A stretch of DNA of 33,930 nucleotides, from the NCBI GenBank assembly GCA_005473895.2, contig SRJI02000048.1, positions 1 through 33,930 of the forward strand, in the 5' to 3' direction. Source of the DNA: Carideicomes alvinocaridis. Its GTDB lineage: Bacteria; Pseudomonadota; Alphaproteobacteria; Rhodobacterales; Rhodobacteraceae. Shown one piece after another: positions 7,048-13,617 of this stretch. Under the pieces are notes generated by a model. It did not search any database and had not been told where the DNA came from. It saw only the letters and a program-made list of their open reading frames with translations. Position numbers and translations under genes: made by a program. How positions within the stretch are numbered: position 1 is the stretch's first letter; each line of letters starts with the position of its first letter.

Positions 7048-8616
7048 ATGAACGCTCTGGGATGGATCATCCTGCTGCTGGTGATCGCTGCCGCATTGCT
7101 GGCACTGGCCGCCTGGTTCTACGAACGCGCCACGAACGAGGTGAGCCTGGTCAAGACCGGCGTGGGCGGCCGCAAGGTCATCATCGACGGCGGCACGCTG
7201 GCCGTGCCCTATTTCCACGAGATCTCGCGCGTGAACATGCAGACGATCCGCATGGAAGTGACGCGCCGGGCGGAAAGCGCGCTGATCACCCGCGACCGGA
7301 TGCGGGTGGATGTGGGCGCGGAATTCTACGCCTCCGTCGTGCCCGAGGAAGGGGCCATCGCCCGCGCCGCGCAGACGCTGGGGCGGCGGACCTTCCAGCC
7401 CGACCAGCTCAAGTCGCTGATCGACGGGATGATGGTGGACGCCCTGCGCGCGGTCGCGGCCCAGATGACCATGGACGAGCTGCACGAGAACCGCTCGGCC
7501 TTCGTGCGCGAGGTGCGGGACGCCTTGGGCGAGACGCTGACCAAGTACGGGCTGCAACTCGATTCCGTTTCACTGACGGCGCTGGACCAGACGCCGTTCT
7601 CGTCGCTCGACGAGAACAACGCCTTCAACGCCGTGGGGATGCGGCGGCTGGCCGAAGTCATCGCCAAGTCCAAGAAGGAGCGGGCCGAGATCGAGGGCGA
7701 AAGCGACGTCGCCGTGCGCCGCAGCGCCATGGAGGCCGCCCGCCGCAAGCTGGAGATCGACCTGGAGGAACGGCGCGCCGAGATCGCCCAGACCCAGGAG
7801 GTGGAAAGCCTGATGGCCGCGCAACTGGCCGAGGTCGCCCGCCGCAAGGCCGAGGCCGAACAGGCCGCCGCCCATGCCCGCATCCGCATGGAGCAGGAGA
7901 TCCAGGCCGCCGACATCGCCCGCGAACTGGCGGTGCGCGAGGCCGAGATCGCCCAGGGCCGGTCGTTGCAGATCGCTGAGCAGGAGCGCCAGATCATGGT
8001 CTCTGCCAAGAGCCAGGAGGAAAGCCGCGCAAGGGCCGAGGCCGACGAGGCCCGCGCCGAGGCGGTGAAGGCCGAAGAGGCCATCGCCACCGCCCGCCAG
8101 ATGGCCGAGGCCGAGCGGCGCAAGCAGGTGGCGCTGCTCGCCGCCCAGCAGGAGGCCGAGACCGCGGCCACCCGCGCCCGCATCGCCGCCGAGAGCGAGC
8201 GCGCCACCGCCGTCGACCGCCGCGCCGCGCGGGAGGAGGAAGCCGAGGCGATGAAGCACCTCCGGCTCGCCGAGGTCGAAGCCGACCGCGCCCGGATCGA
8301 GGCGGAGAACGCCCGCTCCGAGGCGCTGGCCGCGCTGGAGCTGGAGAAGACGCGCCTCGCCGCCATGCCCGGCATCGTGGAGCAGCTCGTGAAGCCGGCC
8401 GAGAAGATCTCGGGGATCTCGATCAACCATGTCACCGGGCTCGGCGGGCGAAGCGGTGGCGAAGGGGCGGCGCGCGAGGGCTCGCCGGTCTCGCAGATCG
8501 TGGACTCGATCCTCGACATGTCGGTCTCGCTGCCCGCGATGAGCCGGCTTGGCGAGATGGTGGGCCAGGGGATGACCGAGGCCACCGGGGGCGGGACGGC
8601 GGCGAAGAAGGGGTAG
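7048..8616 (+). CDS. Flotillin-like SPFH-domain membrane scaffold protein (YqiK type)
   Basis: A 522-residue protein with one N-terminal membrane helix (residues 5-25, WIILLLVIAAALLALAAWF), an SPFH/PHB domain at about 28-190 (TGVGGRKVIIDGGTLAVP; MRVDVGAEFYASV; LGETLTKYGLQLDSVSLTALD), and a long Ala/Glu/Arg-rich coiled coil at about 195-450. A Gly/Ser-rich C-terminal region follows. Domain order and length match the flotillin/YqiK family, which forms oligomeric membrane microdomain scaffolds. It begins 13 bases after the aldehyde dehydrogenase stop behind GGGAGGAGAGG, so it is probably the last gene of the importer operon. Flotillins are often paired with an NfeD-type gene; none is present here. 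A link to the transporter's placement in the membrane is inference. Confidence 0.9.
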   Translation: MNALGWIILLLVIAAALLALAAWFYERATNEVSLVKTGVGGRKVIIDGGTLAVPYFHEISRVNMQTIRMEVTRRAESALITRDRMRVDVGAEFYASVVPEEGAIARAAQTLGRRTFQPDQLKSLIDGMMVDALRAVAAQMTMDELHENRSAFVREVRDALGETLTKYGLQLDSVSLTALDQTPFSSLDENNAFNAVGMRRLAEVIAKSKKERAEIEGESDVAVRRSAMEAARRKLEIDLEERRAEIAQTQEVESLMAAQLAEVARRKAEAEQAAAHARIRMEQEIQAADIARELAVREAEIAQGRSLQIAEQERQIMVSAKSQEESRARAEADEARAEAVKAEEAIATARQMAEAERRKQVALLAAQQEAETAATRARIAAESERATAVDRRAAREEEAEAMKHLRLAEVEADRARIEAENARSEALAALELEKTRLAAMPGIVEQLVKPAEKISGISINHVTGLGGRSGGEGAAREGSPVSQIVDSILDMSVSLPAMSRLGEMVGQGMTEATGGGTAAKKG

Positions 8617-8747
8617 GCGCATCCCTGACCGCCGGGCGCGTGGGGGCGTGGGGGCGCGGGTACGGCCGCCGCGCCCCTTGCGCCTCCGGCGGGAGTTTTT
8701 CGGGCAAGATGAAGGGGAGCCGGTGCCCTTGCCCTGGCCAGTGGGAA

Positions 8748-8826
8748 GGCGGAGGGGTGGCAGGGGCGCTGCCCCTCGTCGCTGCGCTCCTTACCCCGCC
8801 ATATTTGTGGACCGAAGAAGCGGGGG
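8748..8826 (+). repeat. Intergenic hairpin repeat, copy 1 (tandem)
   Basis: A 79-base unit with a GGGGC-GCT-GCCCC hairpin, then CTCGTCGCTGCGCTCCT, CCCC, the A/T-rich core ATATTTGTGGACC and GAAGAAGCGGGGG. It is nearly identical to copy 2 at 8912 and clearly related to the copies at 12148 and (inverted) 20022. It reads in the same direction as the upstream gene. Confidence 0.85.
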
Positions 8827-8911
8827 CGGGTTTGCGCGGGCGGCGCCGGGGCGTCCGGGGGGGCTCCTGTCGGGAATGGGGGACGGCGTCCTTGTCGGGA
8901 CGGGTGAGCGG

Positions 8912-8990
8912 GGCGGAGGGGTGGCAGGGGCTCTGCCCCTCGTCGTTGCGCTCCTCACCCCGCCATATTTGTGGACCAGAGAAGCGGGGG
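8912..8990 (+). repeat. Intergenic hairpin repeat, copy 2 (tandem)
   Basis: The second 79-base unit, in the same orientation as copy 1 and starting 164 bases after it. It differs at only a few positions: GGGGC-TCT-GCCCC loop, CGTTGCGCTCCTCA, and ACCAGAGAAGC in place of ACCGAAGAAGC. Confidence 0.85.
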
Positions 8991-9073
8991 CCGCGCGGCG
9001 AGGGGGGGGCGGCAATCGGCTTGACCTTCGCGGGCGGGTCTGGCCCCTTGGCGCGGACAAAGGGGAGCTGCCC

Positions 9074-10033
9074 GTGAAAGACACCGACATCCTGCTCGTG
9101 AAACCCGTGCCGCCGCTGATCGTGGAAGCGCTGGACGCGGCCTTCACCCTCCACAGGCTCTATGACGAGGACGACCCGGAGGGCTGGCTGGAGGCCAATG
9201 GCGGGCGCGTGCGGGGCATGGTCTGCGGGAATTTCCCGCTGGATGCGGACCTGCTCGACCGGCTGCCCGCGCTCGAGATCGCGTCGAACCTGGGCGTGGG
9301 CTACGACAGCGTGGACGTGGCGGCGGCCAAGGCGCGCGGGGTCATGGTGACCCATACCCGGTCGGTGCTGGACGACGAGGTGGCCGATACCGCCTGGGCG
9401 CTGGTGCTGATGACCGTCCGCGGACTGGCCCGGGCCGACCGGTACGTGCGCGCGGGCCGCTGGCAGAGCGAGGGTGCCTTTCCGCTGGCGCGCCATTCGC
9501 TCAAGGGCAGTCGGCTGGGGATCATCGGGCTGGGGCGGATCGGGCGGAACATCGCCGCGCGGGCGGAGGCCTCGGGGATGGAGATCCTCTATCACGGGCG
9601 GCACGAACAGGCCGACCAGCCTTACCTCTATTACGGCGATCTGCGGGAGATGGCGCGCGATTGCGACGTGCTGCTCAATTGCGCGCCGGGCGGGCCGGCC
9701 ACGGAGAAGATGATCGATGCCGCGGTGCTGGAGGCGCTCGGGCCCGAGGGTTACGTGATCAATATCGGCCGCGGATCCTCGATGGACGAGGCGGCGCTGA
9801 TCGCGGCGCTGGAGGCGGGGACGATCGCGGGCGCGGGCCTAGACGTCTTCGAGGACGAACCGGAGGTGCCGCAGGCGCTGCGAGACATGGAGAATACCGT
9901 GCTGCTGCCGCATATCGGCTCGGCCACGATCCCCACGCGGACCGCGATGTTCCAGCTGGTGGTGGACAACCTGACGGGCTGGTTCGGCAGGGGCGAGGCG
10001 CTGACCCCGGTGCCGGAAATGGAGGGCGCGTGA
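9074..10033 (+). CDS. D-isomer-specific 2-hydroxyacid dehydrogenase (glyoxylate/hydroxypyruvate reductase-like)
   Basis: A 319-residue NAD(P)H-dependent oxidoreductase of the D-2-hydroxyacid dehydrogenase family, reducing a 2-oxoacid to a D-2-hydroxyacid or the reverse. The Rossmann motif is GIIGLGRIG, preceded by LKGSR. The catalytic set is complete: Arg 233 in INIGRGS, Glu 262 in DVFEDEPEVP and His 280 in LLPHIGSAT. GVGYDSVD in the N-terminal domain is typical of the glyoxylate/hydroxypyruvate reductase branch. I chose GTG 9074, with AAGGGGAG upstream, because the longer in-frame version to 8648 translates the intergenic DNA repeat and adds no family sequence. It is followed by a 66-base gap and a CoA-ester gene set. 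The true substrate is not readable. Confidence 0.9.
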   Translation: MKDTDILLVKPVPPLIVEALDAAFTLHRLYDEDDPEGWLEANGGRVRGMVCGNFPLDADLLDRLPALEIASNLGVGYDSVDVAAAKARGVMVTHTRSVLDDEVADTAWALVLMTVRGLARADRYVRAGRWQSEGAFPLARHSLKGSRLGIIGLGRIGRNIAARAEASGMEILYHGRHEQADQPYLYYGDLREMARDCDVLLNCAPGGPATEKMIDAAVLEALGPEGYVINIGRGSSMDEAALIAALEAGTIAGAGLDVFEDEPEVPQALRDMENTVLLPHIGSATIPTRTAMFQLVVDNLTGWFGRGEALTPVPEMEGA

Positions 10034-10099
10034 TCCCGCCCTGTTCCGCCGCGCCGCGCCATTCGCTATAGCTGGCTCAGCGCAAAGGAGGACCCGCAT

Positions 10100-10552
10100 A
10101 TGGCAGGACGCTGGTACGAGGAATTCACCGAAGGAGAGGTCATCCCCCACGCCATCAGGCGGACGGTGACGGAGACCGACAACGTCATGTTCACCACCAT
10201 GACCATGAACCCCGCCGCGGTCCACCTGGACCATGCCTATTGCGAGGAGACGGAGTTCGGCCAGCCCCTGGTCAATTCGCTCTTCACCCTTGGGCTGGTC
10301 GTGGGGATCTCGGTCCACGAGACCACGTTGGGCACCACGGTCGGCAATCTCGGCTTTACCGAGGTGCTTTTCCCCAAGCCCGTCTTCCACGGCGACACGA
10401 TCCGGGTGGAGACCGAGGTGAAGGGCAAGCGCGAGAGCAAGTCGCGGCCCACCCAGGGCATCGTGACGCTGACCCACCGCGCCTACAACCAGCGCGACGA
10501 GCTGGTCTGCGACTGCACCCGTGGCGCGCTGATGATGAAGAGGCCGGCATGA
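10100..10552 (+). CDS. MaoC-family (hot-dog fold) dehydratase/hydratase-like protein
   Basis: A 150-residue single hot-dog domain of the MaoC-like family, expected to hydrate or dehydrate a CoA ester in the cytoplasm. It starts behind AAAGGAGG, a strong ribosome site. The family's catalytic motif is usually G-D-x-N-P-x-H. Here the segment is [12 protein letters not shown] (N37, P38, H42), so the Asp is replaced. Other conserved parts are present: [17 protein letters not shown] and [16 protein letters not shown]. The pairing with an overlapping CitE-like lyase gene resembles the Mycobacterium tuberculosis Rv2499c-Rv2498c pair, linked to branched hydroxyacyl-CoA cleavage; that comparison is from memory. 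Mesaconyl-CoA or itaconyl-CoA hydratase-like roles are alternatives. Confidence 0.88.
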   Translation: MAGRWYEEFTEGEVIPHAIRRTVTETDNVMFTTMTMNPAAVHLDHAYCEETEFGQPLVNSLFTLGLVVGISVHETTLGTTVGNLGFTEVLFPKPVFHGDTIRVETEVKGKRESKSRPTQGIVTLTHRAYNQRDELVCDCTRGALMMKRPA

Positions 10553-11433
10553 GGGCGCTGAAGTTCCGCTCCCTGCTCTTCGTTCCGGCGGATTCGCAGA
10601 AGAAGTTCGACAAGGCGCGGGACCTGGGCGCCGACGGGCTGATCCTCGACCTGGAGGACAGCGTGGCGCCGGGGAACAAGGCGGCGGCCCGGGACGGGCT
10701 GGGGGCGCGGATCGACGCCGCGAACACCCCGCGCGACTGGGCCTTCTGGGTGCGGGTCAACGCCTTCGACACCGGGCTGACCGAGGCCGACCTCGCCGCC
10801 GTGGTGCGGCCGGGGCTGGACGGGATCATGCTGCCCAAGGCCTCGGGCGGGGCGGACGTGGCGCGGCTGGGCGTGCTGCTCGACCGGCTGGAGGGTGCGG
10901 CGGGGATGGAGGCCGGAACGGTGAAGATCCTGCCCATCGTGACCGAGACGCCGGCGGGGCTGTTCAACCTCGCCTCCTACGCGCCGGCCCATCCGCGGCT
11001 CGCAGCGCTGACATGGGGGGCGGAGGACCTGGCCGCCGTCGTGGGCGCCACCGCGAACAAGGGCGATGACGGGCAGTGGACCAATCCCTACCAGCTGGCC
11101 CGGTCGCTCTGCCTGATGGCGGCGGCCAATGCGGAGGTGCCGGCCGTGGACACGCTCTATGCCGATTTCCGCGACCCGGAGGGGCTCGAGGCCGATTGCC
11201 GGGTGGCGCGGCGCGACGGTTTCGTCGGGCGGCTGGCGATCCATCCGGCGCAGGTGGAGGTGGTGAACCGCGCCTTCCAGCCCACCGAGGCCGAGCTGGA
11301 CCTGGCCCGCCGCATCGTCGCCGCCTTCGAGGAGAACCCGGAGCTGGGCACCGTGGGGATCGACGGCAAGATGGTGGACATTCCGCATCTCAAGCAGGCG
11401 CGGCGGATGCTGGCCTCGGTGGAGGGGGCATGA
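10549..11433 (+). CDS. CitE-like CoA ester lyase (HpcH/HpaI aldolase family)
   Basis: A 294-residue TIM-barrel lyase of the CitE/malyl-CoA lyase family, which cleaves or forms 3-hydroxyacyl-CoA-type C-C bonds with Mg2+. The N-terminus [10 protein letters not shown], the Mg-binding [18 protein letters not shown], the IMLPKA strand, IVTETPAGL (Glu ligand) and [13 protein letters not shown] are classic. [17 protein letters not shown] lies in the C-terminal part. The ATG at 10549 overlaps the MaoC gene stop as ATGA, and the stop overlaps the next gene in the same way, so the three are almost certainly one operon. Candidate substrates are malyl-CoA, citramalyl-CoA and 3-hydroxy-3-methylglutaryl-CoA; sequence alone does not decide. 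Confidence 0.92.
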   Translation: MRALKFRSLLFVPADSQKKFDKARDLGADGLILDLEDSVAPGNKAAARDGLGARIDAANTPRDWAFWVRVNAFDTGLTEADLAAVVRPGLDGIMLPKASGGADVARLGVLLDRLEGAAGMEAGTVKILPIVTETPAGLFNLASYAPAHPRLAALTWGAEDLAAVVGATANKGDDGQWTNPYQLARSLCLMAAANAEVPAVDTLYADFRDPEGLEADCRVARRDGFVGRLAIHPAQVEVVNRAFQPTEAELDLARRIVAAFEENPELGTVGIDGKMVDIPHLKQARRMLASVEGA

Positions 11434-12116
11434 GCGATCTGCTGACCTGCGAGGTGGCGGACCGGGTGGCGGTGCTGACGCTGAACCGGCCGGACGCCAT
11501 GAACGCCCTGTCGCGGGACCTGCGGCGCGACCTGGTGAGGGCTTTGCGCGAGATGGACGCGCGCGAGGACGTGGGCGCGGTGGTGCTGACCGCCACGGGC
11601 CGGGCCTTCAGCGCGGGGCTCGACGTCAAGGAATTCGGCACGCCGGACCCGGAGCCCGGGGCGGATCGCGACATCGGCCGGGCCTTCGCCGGGCTCTCGG
11701 TGCCGGTGGTGGCGGCGGTGCAGGGGCTGGCGGTGACCGGCGGCTTCGAGCTGGCGCTCTGCTGCGACATGATCGTGGCGGGACGCTCGGCGCAGTTCCA
11801 GGACACGCATGTCAAGATCGGCGCGCTGCCCGGCATGGGCATGTCGCAGCGGCTGACCCGGCTGGTGGGCCTGCCGCGCGCCAAGGAGATCGTGCTGAGC
11901 GCCCGGCGGCTGCCGGCGGAGGAGGGCGCGGCGCTTGGCTTTGTCCTGAAGGTGGTCGAGGACGCGGAACTGCCGGCGGAGGCGCGGGCGCTGGCCGGTG
12001 CGATGGCGGGCTGGCCGAAGGAGAACGTTTCCCGGCTCAAGCGGCTGATGGACGAGGGCGCGGCGCTGCCCCTGGGCGAGGCGCTGGCGCTGGAGGGCCG
12101 GGCGGTGGCGCGCTAG
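11430..12116 (+). CDS. Enoyl-CoA hydratase/isomerase (crotonase) family protein, short, one catalytic Glu replaced
   Basis: A 228-residue crotonase-fold protein. It has LNRPDAMNALS near the start, the oxyanion-hole segment AFSAGLDVKEF, and VTGGFELALCCD, which supplies the first catalytic-type Glu. In rat mitochondrial hydratase the second Glu lies in a QPE-I segment after AQF. Here the aligned sequence is AQFQDTHVKIGALPGMG, with His in that place, so ordinary hydratase chemistry is doubtful. Homologues with a DTH segment are, to my memory, common among annotated enoyl-CoA hydratases. The protein is also about 25-30 residues shorter than typical members because it stops at EGRAVAR before the last helix. 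The start overlaps the CitE-like gene by ATGA. It may be an isomerase, a hydrolase or a modified hydratase. Confidence 0.88.
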   Translation: MSDLLTCEVADRVAVLTLNRPDAMNALSRDLRRDLVRALREMDAREDVGAVVLTATGRAFSAGLDVKEFGTPDPEPGADRDIGRAFAGLSVPVVAAVQGLAVTGGFELALCCDMIVAGRSAQFQDTHVKIGALPGMGMSQRLTRLVGLPRAKEIVLSARRLPAEEGAALGFVLKVVEDAELPAEARALAGAMAGWPKENVSRLKRLMDEGAALPLGEALALEGRAVAR

Positions 12117-12147
12117 TTCGGCGGATTCGCGCTAGCCCGGCCGGGTT

Positions 12148-12211
12148 GAGGGGCTCTGCCCCTCGGCCTTCGGCCTCACCCCGGGATATTTATGGTCAGA
12201 AGAAGCTGGGG
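12148..12211 (+). repeat. Intergenic hairpin repeat, copy 3, probable 3'-end structure
   Basis: A perfect hairpin, GAGGGGC-TCT-GCCCCTC (12148-12164), is followed by a short GGCC-TTC-GGCC hairpin, then CACCCC, GGGATATTTATGGTCAGA and AGAAGCTGGGG. It lies between the converging crotonase and P450 genes, in the orientation of the crotonase gene, and matches the copy at 20022-20095 closely in the ATATTTATGGTCAGAAGAAG core. Confidence 0.85.
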
Positions 12212-12248
12212 CTTGTTGGTGGGCGTGCGCCTGGGGGACCCGGCGGGG

Positions 12249-13433
12249 TCAGCGCGGGCGCACCACCAGGCTTTCCAGGCCGTGGAAATGGTAGAGGTTG
12301 GCGTAGCGCGGCGTGCCATCCAGCGCGAGGCCGGGATGGGCGGCGAAGAGCGCGGGCAGGGCCACCTGCAATTCCAGCCGGGCGAGCGGCGCGCCGACGC
12401 AGAAGTGGATGCCGCCGCCGAAGCTCGTCGCCGTCTTCACCGGGCGCGTGGGGTCGAAGCGGGCGGGGTCGTCCCAGCCGGCGGGATCGCGGTTGGCCGC
12501 GCCGAGCATCAGCGCCACTTCCTCGCCGCGGCGGAAGCGGTGGCCGAACAGCTCCACCTCCTCGTAGGCCCAGCGGCTGAACATGTGCAGCGGCGGGTCG
12601 TGGCGCAGCACCTCCTCCACACTGGCCTGCACCCGGTCGGGGGCCAGCACCTCGGCGCCAAAGCCGTTCTCCAGCAGCGCCTTCACCCCGTTGCCCATCG
12701 TGTGTACCGTCGCCTCGTGCCCGGCATTGAGCAGCAGGATGCAGGTGGTGATCAGCTCCTCCGTGGTCAGGCGCTCGCCCTCTTCCTCGGCGGCGATCAG
12801 GTGGGTGATCAGGTCGTCCGCGGGGCGCGAGCGGCGCTCCTCGACGTAGCCGCGCATGAAGTCGGAAAAGGCCCGGGCGGAGGCCACGGCGTGATCCTCC
12901 ACCGCGCGATCGCGGCGGGCCTGGTACATGGCGACCATGTCGTTGGACCAGCCCAGCAGGTCGTCGGCCATGCTGTCGGGCACACCAAGCAGCCGGGCGA
13001 TGACGATCACCGGCACGCGGGTGCAATAGGCCGGGATCAGGTCGAAGGGCTGGTCCGGGAAGCCCGCCACCAGTTCCTCGCAGAGTGCCTCGATCTCGGG
13101 GCGCAGGGCGTTGATGCGGCGCGAGGTGAAGGCGCGCAGCACGAGGCCGCGCAGGCGGGTATGGCGCGGCGGCTCGAGCTCCAGCATGGAATGGGCGTCG
13201 ATGTCGTAGAAGGGGGCGAGCCGGGGCTCCACCGGCTGCTGCATCTCCTCGGGCAATTCGCGGCCGAAGCGGCGGTCCTTGAGCAGCGTGTTCACGGCAT
13301 CCAGGGAAAAGGCCGCCACCTTGCCGTATTCCTTCCAGTAGCCGAGGTCGCCGCCCGCCCGGGCGCGGTCGTAGAACGGGTAGGGGTCCTGCACGAAGGC
13401 GGGATCGGTGGGAGATTGGCGGAGCGTTTGCAT
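12249..13433 (-). CDS. Cytochrome P450
   Basis: A soluble bacterial-type P450 of 394 residues with no membrane anchor. The heme-binding loop is FGGGIHFCVGAPLAR with the thiolate ligand Cys 345. The I-helix oxygen-activation motif is AGHEAT (237-242, Thr 242), and the K-helix ExxR is E274-V-L-R277. The start at 13433 gives the usual opening MQTLRQSPTDPAFVQDPYPFY. The frame stays open upstream to 13640, but that 69-residue extension is Pro/Ala-rich and runs through the dctB promoter region, so it is probably not translated. No ferredoxin or ferredoxin reductase gene is nearby, so electrons must come from partners elsewhere. The gene stands alone between two plus-strand units; the substrate is unknown. 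Confidence 0.93.
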   Translation of the reverse strand: MQTLRQSPTDPAFVQDPYPFYDRARAGGDLGYWKEYGKVAAFSLDAVNTLLKDRRFGRELPEEMQQPVEPRLAPFYDIDAHSMLELEPPRHTRLRGLVLRAFTSRRINALRPEIEALCEELVAGFPDQPFDLIPAYCTRVPVIVIARLLGVPDSMADDLLGWSNDMVAMYQARRDRAVEDHAVASARAFSDFMRGYVEERRSRPADDLITHLIAAEEEGERLTTEELITTCILLLNAGHEATVHTMGNGVKALLENGFGAEVLAPDRVQASVEEVLRHDPPLHMFSRWAYEEVELFGHRFRRGEEVALMLGAANRDPAGWDDPARFDPTRPVKTATSFGGGIHFCVGAPLARLELQVALPALFAAHPGLALDGTPRYANLYHFHGLESLVVRPR

Positions 13434-13617
13434 GGGGGCCTCGGTCGTGGCGGGTGTGGCTTCGGTCGCGGCGTGGGCGCGCGGATAAGGGCTGATCGGT
13501 AGGGCGGGCGTGGCGGACGGGGCGCTGTGTCGGATCGGGTGCGGGCTCGGGGCGGCCTCGGGTTTGGCATGTCGCGGGACTGGCGTTTTTCCCCGCTCCG
13601 CCGGTAGATTGCAATCC

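Larger units (their letters stand above)
8617..9073. other. Gene-free stretch between the flotillin gene and the 2-hydroxyacid dehydrogenase gene
   Basis: No convincing coding sequence lies in these 457 bases. Open frames through it exist only because of high GC, and they repeat the translated motif LLTPPYLWT because of the two tandem DNA repeats listed separately. The unique spacer between the repeats (8827-8911) and the 83 bases after them show no recognisable product. The last 15 bases include AAGGGGAG, a plausible ribosome site for the GTG start at 9074. Confidence 0.6.

Noticed and set aside
7326-8585. A 419-residue Ser/Ala-rich minus-strand frame
   Set aside because: It is the mirror of the flotillin coiled coil (Glu/Ala/Arg codons read backwards as Ser/Ala); no start context.
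8748-8990. CRISPR-like repeats
   Set aside because: Only two long units with one spacer of unmatched kind, no cas genes, and further single copies elsewhere; it is a dispersed intergenic repeat.
8648-9073. N-terminal extension of the 2-hydroxyacid dehydrogenase
   Set aside because: It only translates the duplicated intergenic repeat and lacks family sequence; GTG 9074 has its own ribosome site and begins the first strand.
13510-13617. Earlier start for dctB
   Set aside because: The added Gly/Cys-rich residues precede the membrane helix and do not fit the family; the region is the divergent promoter gap with the P450 gene.
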